Of a stretch of 64,000 nt of DNA, positions 45,643 to 56,789 are shown in pieces (the first letter of the stretch is position 1; every line of letters begins with the position of its first letter). Origin of the DNA: Breviolum minutum Mf 1.05b.01 (taxonomy: Eukaryota; Sar; Dinophyceae; Suessiales; Symbiodiniaceae); NCBI GenBank assembly GCA_000507305.1, contig DF239835.1:95454-159453 (forward strand), in the 5' to 3' direction. Under the pieces are notes generated by a model, which was not told where the DNA came from, ran no database searches, and was given only the letters and a program-made list of their open reading frames with translations. The translations under genes and the position numbers were made by a program.

Positions 45643-46074
45643 ATGCCGAGTGGTCCTGCTTTGGTGATGGAGCAGCAATGGGAACATGTGGTGTGGCGGA
45701 AGGCTGCACCAAGCGGACAAGCTGCAAAGAGCAATGGAGCTGTAAATCAAGCTCGTCGCAAGGGTGACAATGTTGAAACCTCCAAGAAGCAGACTGCTGC
45801 AACCAACCGGTCCTCACATGCATCGGTTCCTAACGCTCGTAAGCTAGATGAACATGCAGAGACTTTTCGTCACCAGACGGTCTCGCATGATTTTAAGCTG
45901 GCATTACAACAAGCTCGTCTAGCCAAGCAATGGACTCAAGCACAACTCGCTGCTTCTGTCAATGAGAAGGCTTCAGTGGTGAATGATTATGAATCAGGTC
46001 GTGCCATCCCAAATGGAGTTGTGGTTGTAAAACTCAACAGGGCATTGGGCGTTCAACTGCCAAAGGCACGATGA
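45643..46074 (+). CDS. MBF1: Multiprotein bridging factor 1, array copy 2
   Basis: 143 aa. It differs from copy 1 only at residue 51 (Thr for Ser). The frame, length and helix-turn-helix are intact, so it should be functional. Flanking spacers match those of the other units. Confidence 0.95.
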   Translation: MPSGPALVMEQQWEHVVWRKAAPSGQAAKSNGAVNQARRKGDNVETSKKQTAATNRSSHASVPNARKLDEHAETFRHQTVSHDFKLALQQARLAKQWTQAQLAASVNEKASVVNDYESGRAIPNGVVVVKLNRALGVQLPKAR

Positions 46075-46353
46075 TTTCGGACAGATGTGAATGGTTAGAA
46101 CCCTTTTGAGCCTTAGCATGCCTTAGCCTTGAACGTGTACAGATATACAGGAAGTGACAATGGCGCTTGGCAACTGTGGTTCAAAATGCGCTTGTTACTG
46201 AAGTGTGAAGTCAATCAAAATCACCTCAAAGTATGTACAGCCATGATGGAGATTTTGCAAACGTCTTCTGTTTGGGCCATGTTTATTCGCACAGTTCGCC
46301 AGACTTTTTTTGATCTTTTTTGCATTTGCGGTGACTTCGCTGTGTGTGGTTGG

Positions 46354-46372
46354 CACTGATGTAAGATCAGTG
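46354..46372 (+). promoter_or_regulatory. Hairpin in MBF1 spacer, unit 3
   Basis: CACTGAT-gtaag-ATCAGTG. The only change from the other units is in the loop, so the stem is preserved. Confidence 0.5.
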
Positions 46373-46668
46373 TGAGATTTTCATCCATGTTTTAATGTGC
46401 ACAGCAGCTTGCATTCTGGGGTATAGAATTCTGCTCCTGTCCTATCACGGAGTAACATGAAAAAGTGAGTAATACGACTCTGATTATCTATGATACATAA
46501 TGATGTGCAAATGATTGCAAATTCATATTTCAATGGCATATTCATGTAATGCTGGGTAGCATTTGATGCATTTATACGCTGTCAAACCCCAAATGCCAGC
46601 ATATCTCAACACAATCTGGATCAAGCATTTAGCTCAATCGTCCTGACGCGCCTAGAAGTGTTGCAACA

Positions 46669-47100
46669 ATGCCGAGTGGTCCTGCTTTGGTGATGGAGCA
46701 GCAATGGGAACCTGTGGTGTGGCGGAAGGCTGCACCAAGCGGACAAGCTGCAAAGAGCAATGGAGCTGTAAATCAAGCTCGTCGCAAGGGTGACAATGTT
46801 GAAACCTCCAAGAAGCAGACTGCTGCAACCAACCGGTCCTCACATGCATCGGTTCCTAGCGCTCGTAAGCTAGATGAACATGCAGAGACTTTTCGTCACC
46901 AGACGGTCTCGCAGGATTTTAAGCTGGCATTACAACAAGCTCGTTTAGCCAAGCAATGGACTCAAGCACAACTCGCTGCTTCTGTCAATGAGAAGGCTTC
47001 AGTGGTGAATGATTATGAATCAGGTCGTGCCATCCCAAATGGAGTTGTGGTTGTAAAACTCAACAGGGCATTGGGCGTTCAACTGCCAAAGGCACGATGA
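46669..47100 (+). CDS. MBF1: Multiprotein bridging factor 1, array copy 3
   Basis: 143 aa. It carries P15, T51, S64 and Q82 and is the most divergent copy at protein level, yet fully open. Changes fall in the flexible N-terminal half and just before the helix-turn-helix, not in DNA-binding or core positions. Confidence 0.95.
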   Translation: MPSGPALVMEQQWEPVVWRKAAPSGQAAKSNGAVNQARRKGDNVETSKKQTAATNRSSHASVPSARKLDEHAETFRHQTVSQDFKLALQQARLAKQWTQAQLAASVNEKASVVNDYESGRAIPNGVVVVKLNRALGVQLPKAR

Positions 47101-47366
47101 TTTCGGACAGATGTGAATGGTTAGAACCGTTTTGAGCCTTAGCATGCCTTAGCCTTGAAAGTGTACAGATATACAGGAAGTGACAATGGCACTTGGCAAC
47201 TGTGGTTCAAAATGCGCTTGTTGCTGAAGTGTGAAGTCAATCAAAATCACCTCAAAGTATGTACAGCCATGATGGAGATTTTGCAAACGTCTTCTGTTTG
47301 GGCCATGTTTATTCGAACAGTTTCGCAAGACTTTTTTGCATTTGCAGTGCCTTTGTGTGTGGTTGG

Positions 47367-47385
47367 CACTGATTTAAGATCAGTG
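47367..47385 (+). promoter_or_regulatory. Hairpin in MBF1 spacer, unit 4
   Basis: Perfect stem as in units 1 and 2, about 300 bp before the copy-4 start codon. Confidence 0.5.
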
Positions 47386-47686
47386 TGTGATTTTCATCCA
47401 TGTTTCAATGTGCACAGCAGCTTGCATTCTGGGGTATAGAATTCTGCTCCTGTCCTATCACGGAATAGCAACAAAAAGTGAGTAATTTAATACGACTATG
47501 ATAATCTATGATACATAATGATGTGCAAATGATTGCAAATTCATATTTCAATGGCATATTCATGTAATGCTGGGTAGCATTTGATGCATTTATACGCTGT
47601 CAAACCCAAAATGCCAGCATATCCCAACACAATCTGGATCAAGCATTTAGCTCAATCGTCCTGACGCGCCTAGAAGTGTTGCAACA

Positions 47687-48118
47687 ATGCCGAGTGGTCC
47701 TGCTTTGGTGATGGAGCAGCAATGGGAACCTGTGGTGTGGCGGAAGGCTGCACCAAGCGGACAAGCTGCAAAGAGCAATGGAGCTGTAAATCAAGCTCGT
47801 CGCAAGGGTGACAATGTTGAAACCTCCAAGAAGCAGACTGCTGCAACCAACCGGTCCTCACATGCATCGGTTCCTAACGCTCGTAAGCTAGATGAACATG
47901 CAGAGACTTTTCGTCACCAGACGGTCTCGCATGATTTTAAGCTGGCATTACAACAAGCTCGTTTAGCCAAGCAATGGACTCAAGCACAACTCGCTGCTTC
48001 TGTCAATGAGAAGGCTTCAGTGGTGAATGATTATGAATCAGGTCGTGCCATCCCAAATGGAGTTGTGGTTGTAAAACTCAACAGGGCATTGGGCGTTCAA
48101 CTGCCAAAGGCACGATGA
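47687..48118 (+). CDS. MBF1: Multiprotein bridging factor 1, array copy 4
   Basis: 143 aa with P15, T51, N64 and H82, intermediate between copies 2 and 3. It is the last gene of the array. Its 3' flank follows the common spacer for about 115 bp, then becomes unrelated sequence. Confidence 0.95.
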   Translation: MPSGPALVMEQQWEPVVWRKAAPSGQAAKSNGAVNQARRKGDNVETSKKQTAATNRSSHASVPNARKLDEHAETFRHQTVSHDFKLALQQARLAKQWTQAQLAASVNEKASVVNDYESGRAIPNGVVVVKLNRALGVQLPKAR

Positions 48119-48236
48119 TTTCGGACAGATGTGAATGGCTAGAACCCTTTTGAGCCTTAGCATGCCTTAGCCTTGAAAGTGTACAGATATACAGGAAGTG
48201 ACAATGGCACTTGGCAACAGTGGTTCAAAATGGAAC

Positions 48237-50180
48237 TGGTGCTTAAAGTGTTAGCGCTCCTATGTTGCACATCTTATTTGGTCATGTTTGCATTGCTTGG
48301 ACGTTGTCTTCACTCAGCTGTCATGCGTGCATGGGCTCTCACAGAAGTAGAGAGTGCTGAGCCATTGAGATTGCACTGGGGTGCGGGGCCTGAGTCCAAT
48401 GATTTCCCCAAAAATCCCAAAAACATGGCAATTTGCAAATGGAGAAAGATGAGATGATGGCTCTTCCGTCAAGTCGTTTGGTCAGATTAGAGTGATTTCA
48501 GGTGAGGTCACACGGAAAGGTTTTCCAACATGTACCTGGCATATGATCATCAATGAAATTTCACAAGAAACAACGTTGCTTGGACTTGTCAGAAAGGCCA
48601 AAGCATGCCCCGTTTCGAGGTGCCTTCTTGCTGAGATGTTTTAGGTTTGATAAATTGGAAGATGTGAGCATTTGCTTTCAATGATATTCACTTATTCAAT
48701 GATACTGACTTAAAGGCTCCTACACTAGTGTTCCCGTGTTTTGTGTATGCAACCGGGGTTGCCCTGAATTGTATCTCGGAGGAGCTCTCCCGAAGCGAGC
48801 TGTGTTCCGCTGTGGGAAGCTCAACTTATCAGTTGCACCAAGAACAGAAAAGACAGGTACCCTCCTGGGAACGAACATATCCCACCTTGAGAAAAGGAAA
48901 ATCATCTTCAATCATACCTTGGGTGGGGATATGTTAGTTCCCAGGAGGGTAAGAATCTGTTCCATATCTTGAAAATGACAAGAACATTTTTGTACTATTT
49001 TTGGAACGCGCAAACGGACGCAAGCACATACTGTATTGTATATGATATAGAGACATATTCTATGACACTATATAATATATAATACAACGTATTCACTGTA
49101 TATATACGTATATTTATCATATATGTATTATATATTATATACAGTTTACACACATAGTCACATAGTCATAGTCCGACCCATCAAGCATTGACCCAATCAA
49201 TCATTGTGAGGTCTTGGACATCCAGAAAGGCTTGGCAGATCTCACGAAGCGCCTGGACAACGTTGGCGAAGTCTGCAGCTCAAAGTTGGCGAAGTGTATG
49301 GCATGGGATGCAACTATGTACTACTTTCTATCTTATTGGCTTGCTATATTATAATTATATTATATATTTCTTGGCTTTCTTCTCTTCTCCGCTCTCCTGT
49401 GCCTGAGTCTGCTCTTTTGTTGGCTAGCAGTGATGGTTGGTGTGGTTGTTGTGGTGATGGAAGATGCCCGGAGCAACTTGCCGAAAGGACTCAAAGGCTA
49501 AATCAGGGCTACTGTAGTACACTAATCACGCTCTACATCTCTTCACCACAATTTGTTGCCTTCTCAACGCTTTCATGTCTATGGTTGTGATCTCTGCTCA
49601 AGCTGAATCTATCGATACTGGCAATAGAGAAGCGCCCATCCTGTGTTTAAATCTGGACGGTACAATTCTTAGAGTCTCATAGTGCATCCAGTGCTTGATC
49701 TAACAGCACAGTCTCATGTTCAGCAGAGTAGGAGACCATCCTTTTCATTATTTTACAAGTACTGCAAACATTGGACTCTTGGCACTTTATCCGGTTGCAA
49801 GGGCACCCCAACCACCTGGAACATTACTTCCTGCATATATTTAAAACATATCATATGCAAAAAATTTGTTTACAATATCTGATCAATACATGAATGTTCT
49901 TTTTGTCATACTATTTCTCACCATCATGGTCCACAAGTCCACAAGCTGGGGAGGTATCATAGCAGGTGACCAGACATGGTCTTCGTTGAGCATGGCCGAG
50001 CAGTTGCTAGCCCAGCTCAAGTTACAACGCCCTCGTGTGTGGATGATGATCACCAATGGGGAAGGACGGGTTGGGGATATTTGGGGATGGTTTAGAGGTG
50101 GATGGGTCAAGATGGTTCAAAAGAATTTTTTCAAGAGTTGTTCATAGCTGATTTGGGAAAAACGCAACCTTGGAGGTGCA
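48237..50180. other. AT-rich interval between the MBF1 array and the methyltransferase gene
   Basis: A possible exon at about 48730-48855 (ALPKRAVFRCGKLNLSVAPR) runs into a foldback element. 49020-49150 is AT-rich with repeated tatata/gtatat words. Upstream of the methyltransferase, 49910-50130 holds candidate exons without recognised family. Nothing else is supported. Confidence 0.35.
48858..48951. repeat. Foldback element with ~32-bp arms
   Basis: The left arm taccctcctgggaacgaaca (48858 on) and the right arm ending gttagttcccaggagggta are inverted repeats separated by about 28 bp. A single copy is seen in the window. Confidence 0.75.
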
Positions 50181-51170
50181 TTGGTGCGCAGATCTCTGGT
50201 GAAAGTGTGTAAAAAAGAAATCCTGGAAGCAGATTTTGAATCACACTCCGACGACGATCAATTTCTCTTACAAGCTTTGCTGGAGGGAAGCCATCCGGTA
50301 CGGCCTCAAGGGTATGGCAAAAATCCGGAATTGCAACAAAAGACTTTTGATGAGTCCTTCTTTCGAGATGAGTTCAAAGCTCTTTCCAAGTTGCATGGCG
50401 TTGCTCAACTTTCATTTGACCAATGTATGTCATGGGAATGGATTGCAAATCAGATTGGTATTACAATCACAAATGATGCAGCGGAACAGCTTTGGCAGCG
50501 AGTGGTAGGACGGGATAAGACTGCGACCGAAGAACATTTTCTTGCCATGACAAGAGGGTTACAAGCCGAATGCGGCACTGCAACAATGATTCAGTCCTTC
50601 ATGCGCGGATGCGCTGGAAGAATCAAAGCACATTCTGAAGCGTTGGAAGCTAATGAAAATGCTCAAAAGAACCGCTGCTCAGCTGCCATGAAACTCGCAC
50701 CATACAATCCAACTCCAACTTGTGCTGTTCAACAGGCCCTTGACGCCTTATCAGTTGGACACAGCGATGTTCTCTACGACTTGGGATGTGGTGATGGACG
50801 GCTTTTGATTGCCGCTGCTCAACGCGGTGCCAAGGCCGTAGGCATCGAATATGATGCTCGATTTGTAGAGAAGGCGGATCATGCAATCAGAGACTTGAAG
50901 CTGTCGGATTTGGCCATTGTGAATTGCAGTGATGCTTTTGCTACAGATTTGCTGCCTGCTTCAAAAATCTTTGTTTATTTGGTGCCTGATGGATTGCGGA
51001 AACTCGAGCCTTCCTTGAGAGCAGCACTGGAGCGAGGGACACCAATTGCTAGCTACATGTTTTCGATTCCAGGCTGGTCTCCTAATGAGGTGCTAACCGC
51101 AGAGACCCGTTCCGCTGAATGCAAAGTTTGGATTTACAAAACTGCCAGCTGTATAGAAAAGTCGACTTGA
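50181..51170 (+). CDS. Class I SAM-dependent methyltransferase (ATPSCKMT/FAM173-like), last exon(s)
   Basis: The frame is open for 329 codons. The C-terminal half has SAM-binding motif I VLYDLGCGDGRLLIAAAQRG (about 50770-50829), an acidic motif II in AVGIEYDARFV, and a lead-in LAPYNPTPTCAVQQALDALS like that of the ATPSCKMT/FAM173 lysine methyltransferases and their bacterial relatives. FAM173 proteins methylate mitochondrial substrates, but the substrate here is unknown. The N-terminal 170 residues are unlike the family. They include MIQSFMRGCAGRIK, faintly IQ-motif-like. No in-frame ATG occurs before about 50426, and an in-frame stop lies at 50144, so either upstream exons exist or the protein starts internally. 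An acceptor-like gcgcag at 50186-50191 supports an upstream exon. Confidence 0.75.
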   Translation: MVRRSLVKVCKKEILEADFESHSDDDQFLLQALLEGSHPVRPQGYGKNPELQQKTFDESFFRDEFKALSKLHGVAQLSFDQCMSWEWIANQIGITITNDAAEQLWQRVVGRDKTATEEHFLAMTRGLQAECGTATMIQSFMRGCAGRIKAHSEALEANENAQKNRCSAAMKLAPYNPTPTCAVQQALDALSVGHSDVLYDLGCGDGRLLIAAAQRGAKAVGIEYDARFVEKADHAIRDLKLSDLAIVNCSDAFATDLLPASKIFVYLVPDGLRKLEPSLRAALERGTPIASYMFSIPGWSPNEVLTAETRSAECKVWIYKTASCIEKST

Positions 51171-52580
51171 GGTCGAAGGTGTTGATCATTTTTGGTGTAA
51201 AAGCTCCCCAATCCAAAGTGGTTGGTTTAATCAAGCTTGCCTCAAAATGACACTCACTTGAGCTTTCAGTCTCGATTTTTTGGAAGAGAAACACTGCGGC
51301 ATAAATTTCCCCGGATGATGTGCAAAACGGCTCAGGAGAATGCCTTGCTACGGGAGGTGCACTCAGTGATGTTTCATGAAACCACGTGTCCTATTTTTGG
51401 CCAATTTGGACTGTATATATTATGATACTGCAGTAAAGTATGATGCGGCGAGATGAGGTATAATACCTTATAATTCACCTAGAACCCAACTGACCTCCAT
51501 TTTTGAAGGTCAACCCTCCAAAACAAGGCCCTTTTCAATCAAAACAAGGGTCATTTGGGTTCTAGGCATACATATATAACAGTGTACATAATATTTTTAT
51601 GTTGATGATATATAGCAGGTGATAGCATATATTATTACTGTAATGAATATCCTCCAGGAGAATGCTTTGCTGAAAGATGAGATTGACTCACGAATTGAAG
51701 GAGCTAGGCCTGGGACTTGGAATATGAAAGTTAATCACAGCGATGCCGTGTGGCCAAAGCTGAGGAATACTGGCAGACGTAGTAGTGGAAGCTCATCGAG
51801 AGACAGGCATTGAAGCATTGAACGCACACAGAAATTGACTGCTCCTAGAGATTTGAATGCAGAATTTGGAAAAAGGGTGAACAGCGAACTCAGCAGACCT
51901 TGAACTTTTGCATTTCAGAAGAGACACCATGAGTCAACATGAGGTACCCACCAATAACGTGACATGACATGACATGACGTGACTTCATGCTCTCCTTTGG
52001 AACTCAATGCGGCAGATGTGTGCACCGTAGACCGTTGAACAGCACCGTCCTGTCTTTTTGGCTCGATCTAGCTTTCAGGTCACATGTGACCTGGTGACAC
52101 GTTGAAAGGATGATATGAGAACTGCCTCCTGTTTACGGAGGCGGACAATATGGAAGCAGACAGGAGAGGTTTGAAGGGCTCCTGATATGAATTTGCCGTA
52201 TTGGAATGAATGCCTGGGAGGCATATGTTTATTTCATTTTTCTGCATGCTTGTCGAACTGTGCAACTTTGCACACTGCGATCTTGCGGATTCTTTCTCCA
52301 ATAGGTTTCACAAACTGCAGCAGTGATTTGCTTTTAGCCTATCAATATAACAAATTGACACAGCTTGATCCATTGCAAGTATCCAACGCCATGGCATTTG
52401 GGAAGGCACGTGGCAGATGTAGGAATCAGATGGTAGCTATATCCGATGATATGGTTTGAGATTTTTTTCAAACCGACGAGGTTTGAGAGGTCAAACAGTC
52501 CAAACTCCAAGCACCAGCTAGTTGTAGTTGTAATCCCCTTGGTTTGACTTGACATGAATTTCAGCAGTTTAGTTCAAATT
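51171..52580. other. Downstream flank, no recognised gene
   Basis: Contains the foldback at 51478 and a small gacat/gacgt repeat at 51958-51982. Short open frames on both strands show no family similarity. Confidence 0.4.
51478..51566. repeat. Foldback element with ~18-bp arms
   Basis: Left arm cctagaacccaactgacc; right arm gggtcatttgggttctagg. They are inverted with one mismatch and about 55 bp between them. Confidence 0.65.
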
Positions 52581-52585
52581 GGCTG

Positions 52586-54645
52586 CACAGGCTTCTTTAG
52601 AGGTCAGCTTGGCCACGGTGCCTCCACCAGACAGCTTGGGAGAGTGAGTCCACGAGTACATGATGGTAAGCAGCCTTTGTTACGTTTCTAATATTTCAAA
52701 AGATATTTGTGGGAATGATTGAAGGATGATTAGAGGTGATGGGAACTTTGAGATCATCAGAGACTCTCAAGTTTTGGAAAATCACAGAAACTGCCACAGC
52801 TTTGGCTCCAGAGGGTAAGCCGGGCAAGAGGAAGAGAGCGCGATCAATTTCCACGACAAACGAGCAATGCACAAAGCCATTGAAGAATTCCTAGCCACAT
52901 GCTCCAGGTCCAAGAAAAACTTGAGCATGTTGAGACCAGATGCGGAACAGGATCTAAATCAACAGGCAGAAGCAAAGTCCCGTCAGCATTTGGACCTCAA
53001 GGGAGAAGGACGCTTGCCCTTCCTTGGAGGTTCGGTTGCAAGTTGGAACTGTTCAGATGGGGTACACGTTTGCCACCTTGGTTGAGGTCCAGTCATGAGG
53101 CCTTCTATGCCACAAGGCTCAGGCTCAGGCCCTGCCATAAAAATGTGAAGCTTCCAAAAGTAGGGTAGTTCACCAATGATTTATTCATTAACTGAAGCAT
53201 CAATATGTATATATATTTTTTGACATGTATACATTGATATCTGTTTTTGTAGTAACATCTATAGGTAATATACATATTGATGTTTATTGATATCCATTGA
53301 TAGCAAAACCAGCTGGTCCAATTGTCTAGGCATGGGTGGCATGAGAATGCCGCTGGGCATGCCTATGATGGGTTTGCCCATGATGGGTATGCCAATGATG
53401 GGTGCGCCACTGGACCATTGTAAAGTGTTGTTGAGGGCATAGGAAGTAAGTGAAACTAGGATGCTTTCCATCCCAGTGTCCTGTGTTGAGGTATGCCAAT
53501 GATGGGTATGCCGATGATGAACATGCAGCAGATGATGGGCATGAGCCAAGGCCCAATAGCGGCAGCGCTTGAACGAACTGTTTTCTGTTTGACAAAATCA
53601 CTGTTGCTCAAAGCTGGTTTCGCTCTGGTGAGGTGGCCAAGTGCCAGGAGCTTCGGCCCCTGCGTGTGGCACTGAGTACAGCGAACATAAATCTATTACC
53701 AATATAAGATTCAGTATATTCAGTGATTTGCTTTGGCCTGTTGGCATAAGTGGTTCAATTGTGCCAAGGGGTGCTACTCAAGCAGGCTCTCTTGCGGTTA
53801 GTAGCCAGGGCCTGACAGTGGAACCCAGTTTGCACAGCCAGTCTGTGGAGCCAGTGGAACCCAAGCAATCTACGAATCTTTTTGGGGCCACTTTTGGAAA
53901 TCGTTTTGCTCTATACAAAGCGTGACCATAGGTGATTCTATTGTCTCAAACTCCAGCACCCCCAATGCACCATCCACGAAAGATACCGAGAGAATGTCAG
54001 CTATCATTCACCATAAGACGCTGGACAAAGCGAGAACTTGGGGCTTCATTCAGCACCCCCAGCAACACACGGGATAGATTAGGAGAGTCAAAAAGCTAGA
54101 GAATGGAGTGATTTTTATGGATGGGGGGTTTGAATTTCCCCATTTTGACAGTTTTGACAATGGAAGTCTGTCATTACTCAATTTTCCCATGGTACCTTTA
54201 AAAACACATTTTGACACAGGCCAAAGTGCGGGACCCCTGGGCACGCCACCGGAGCGTCCTGAAGTGCTTGAACGCAAGGCCGCTGGGGTGTTGAGCCTAT
54301 CATGGGCAGCCGCCTCTAAAGTGATGCTAGGAGCACTTGCTGCACGACTTGCAGCAAGCAGCAATTGAGCTTGCCCACAAGCAATACGCAGAGGCTCAGG
54401 GACAACAGAACATCGAACATCTCGTCATTTTGGGACAATTGATTTATATATGGGTGTTTCCTTAAATGGTGGTACCCCAAAAACATCTCCAAAATGATCA
54501 ATTTTAGTAGGAAAACCCATGGTTGTTGGGTATCACCATTTTTAGAAAGCCCCCATATTTTACCTGCCGATACACACCTCGGGGGGAGCCTGCCAGGAGC
54601 AGCAAGAGAAGCGACTGCAGCGAAATCGAAGTCGCTCCAGAGATG
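52586..54645 (+). CDS. Candidate multi-exon gene: Met/Gly/Pro-rich protein with Arg/Ser segments
   Basis: Exon-like stretches on the plus strand. About 52598-52642: EVSLATVPPPDSLGE. About 52795-52865: APEGKPGKRKRARSISTTNE, a basic, nuclear-localisation-like run. 53329-53414: GMRMPLGMPMMGLPMMGMPM. 53491-53560: MPMMGMPMMNMQQMMGMSQG. About 53760-53900: TQAGSLAVSSQGLTVEPSLH. 54595-54645: EQQEKRLQRNRSRSRDDR. Met/Gly/Pro repeats with RS dipeptides recall splicing or RNA-binding proteins, but no RNA-binding domain is visible here. Exon joins are not worked out, and more than one gene may be mixed. Confidence 0.3.
54448..54557. repeat. MITE-like element, family A copy 3 (variant subtype)
   Basis: Starts tatatgggtgtttccttaaa and ends agaaagcccccatat. 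It shares gtaggaaaacccatggttgt with the copy at 20632, defining a subtype distinct from the copies at 22211 and 59462. Confidence 0.75.
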
Positions 54646-55519
54646 ACCGGGTGCCAAGATTGGGTGGCTGCAAAGTTGGTTTCATCCCCTATAAATGGAT
54701 ATATATATATATATAAGCCCGTTATACATGACCAAAAAAAAATGGGTGATTGGAGTTTTTAACACCTATACTAGATGGTGGTAAGTCAAATATTTGTTAT
54801 TTTCAGTCCGAATGTTGGGGAAATTGATCTAATTTGACAAATATTTTTCAGATGGGTTGAAACCACCAACTAGACATCTGCTGATGTTGTTAGGCAAAAG
54901 TTACTGAGTTATTCATATATTTGCTCATATATGTTTATTGGCACATTTTGTCTGAATTTTCCAATCCAACTACCACTTCCAGCTGCTGCAGTTCTGCAAA
55001 AAGACCTTGTTCCAGTTGTGCTGTTGCTGTACCGCAGGATGACCGTGGATATGCGGATGATCAGGCGGTCGTTGGGCACCTGAGACGTCGAAATCAATGC
55101 AGATGAAGTCGACCGAGGCGACGAAGGGGGAGGCGAAAGAAGAATGCCCTCCCTGTCACTTGTGCTGACCTCAGGTGTATGTGGTGCATGGTAACCTGGT
55201 TAATATCATATTAGATATTCATATATTCCACATGGACATAAAGTAATCAATACTTAAAAATCTACAGTACAGTAGTAAGGTATTGTCAAGATGACACCAA
55301 GAGTATGACTCAGTACTGAGGCCCCTGCAGAATTACGGTAATGGATTCTGTTTCGTGGCACATGTCCAAAAAAGCCAAGGCACCCGGCGAAGAAGCCCAA
55401 TGCCAAGTGCAAGTTCTGCCAACGGGCGAGCAAAGGTGGCAAAGCTGCCCCCAAAAAGGCAGAGGCAGGGAAGGATGCCCTGATGGCCTTGCTGCCGCAG
55501 TTCTGCAAGCCAATGATTG

Positions 55520-55572
55520 GATGGGACATGATGGGACATGATGGGACATGATGGGACATGGGGGACATGGGG
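55520..55572. repeat. Decamer tandem repeat (ATGGGACATG)n
   Basis: Four to five head-to-tail copies of atgggacatg followed by degenerate gggacatgg units. Confidence 0.85.
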
Positions 55573-56716
55573 CACCCTTGGGCACATGGGAAAACTCGGG
55601 GTTTAACCTGCCAAATCGCCAAATCTACTCAAAATCTGACCATTTGGGGCAGTCTAGTTTGGTAGAAAGATCTACTGTAGCAAGACAGCATACAATCTCA
55701 AGCAATTGCTTTTGCCCGAGCACATGATTTGCTGACATTTTATTCATCCTTCTTGAGCCTCATTGTGGCCGATTCAGCATTGAATTGTCTTTACCCTTTA
55801 TGATTACTGCACAAACACATGCGTTTTGCCTCCCAAGTGGAAGGATTCCCGCAATCCAGTGTTTGCAGATGCTTCAAAGATCGATCATGAAAGACACAAC
55901 CATGGTTCATCTAAGTTCTGGTATTTTCAGGCATTTTTAGGGTTGCTTCCTTTCTGAGGCAGATGGGAAAGAGCAGAAAGAGGCAGAAAGGGACACTGCA
56001 GGGCTCTCGAGTACGTTGAAGCCGTGTTGGGGGAATCGCGGGGGGATGACACTGCCTTCCACCGTGGGCATTCAAAAATTGGAGCCATGAGAACCTCATA
56101 CAAGGGCCTTAGACATCTTGAAACATCCAATTTTTGACATGCCCGGGTGGCCATAGAAGAGAATGCTGCATGGAGAAGTAAATAATGATGTGATCAGTAA
56201 GGGTTCAGAAGCTACAAAAAGGAGCATGTGATGTGTCACGCTCCATTGTGTCAGGAACATGGCTCCCAGAGCAAGCAGAAAAAGGAGAGGATGTGTGTTT
56301 TTGCCATCAAAGATCCAGCAAACTTTCCAGGATCTATTTTTTTTTACAGACTCTTGAGCACCCCAACGCAGGACATGGATGACGAGGAGGACTACTCTCG
56401 TTGTGTCCTTGGAACCTGCCGGGAAGTCGATTCGTTTTCCTTGAAAAAATGGTCAAATTTTGACTCCATGAAATGCGGCAAAGGCGGGCTGGGGGAATCT
56501 TGCAGGAGAAGTGAGGTTGTCAAGTTCCAATTTGCATTTGAGGTCGTACCTTCAATTGCAGTCCTATCTTGAAAGATCAGATCTTGGGCCGTGGCCTCAG
56601 TCGCAGAGTGTAAAACTGTAAGGATTGAGTATCCTTTCCTCATGGCACTTTCAACGAAGAAACATGGTTCCAGTAGTATCACTCTTTGCATATAGTCTTT
56701 TGATATTTATTCATCA

Positions 56717-56789
<73 letters not shown>
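56717..56789. repeat. (GTT)n microsatellite
   Basis: About 24 uninterrupted GTT triplets; the third AAC/GTT tract in the window. Confidence 0.95.

Larger units (their letters stand above)
44266..48236 (+). repeat. Tandem array: four ~1.0 kb units, each with one MBF1 gene
   Basis: Unit starts (gcaagactttt landmark) are near 44266, 45282, 46295 and 47320. The MBF1 start codons are 1013, 1026 and 1018 bp apart. Spacers are as conserved as the coding parts, with only scattered substitutions and short indels. Similarity stops abruptly at about 48236, inside the fourth spacer. A head-to-tail array with similar spacers is the usual dinoflagellate way of raising expression of a gene, and the near identity implies recent amplification or ongoing homogenisation. 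Confidence 0.95.

Noticed and set aside
53259-53601. His/Pro-rich minus-strand frames
   Set aside because: Antisense of the Met/Gly/Pro repeats, whose plus-strand reading fits the neighbouring exon candidates better.
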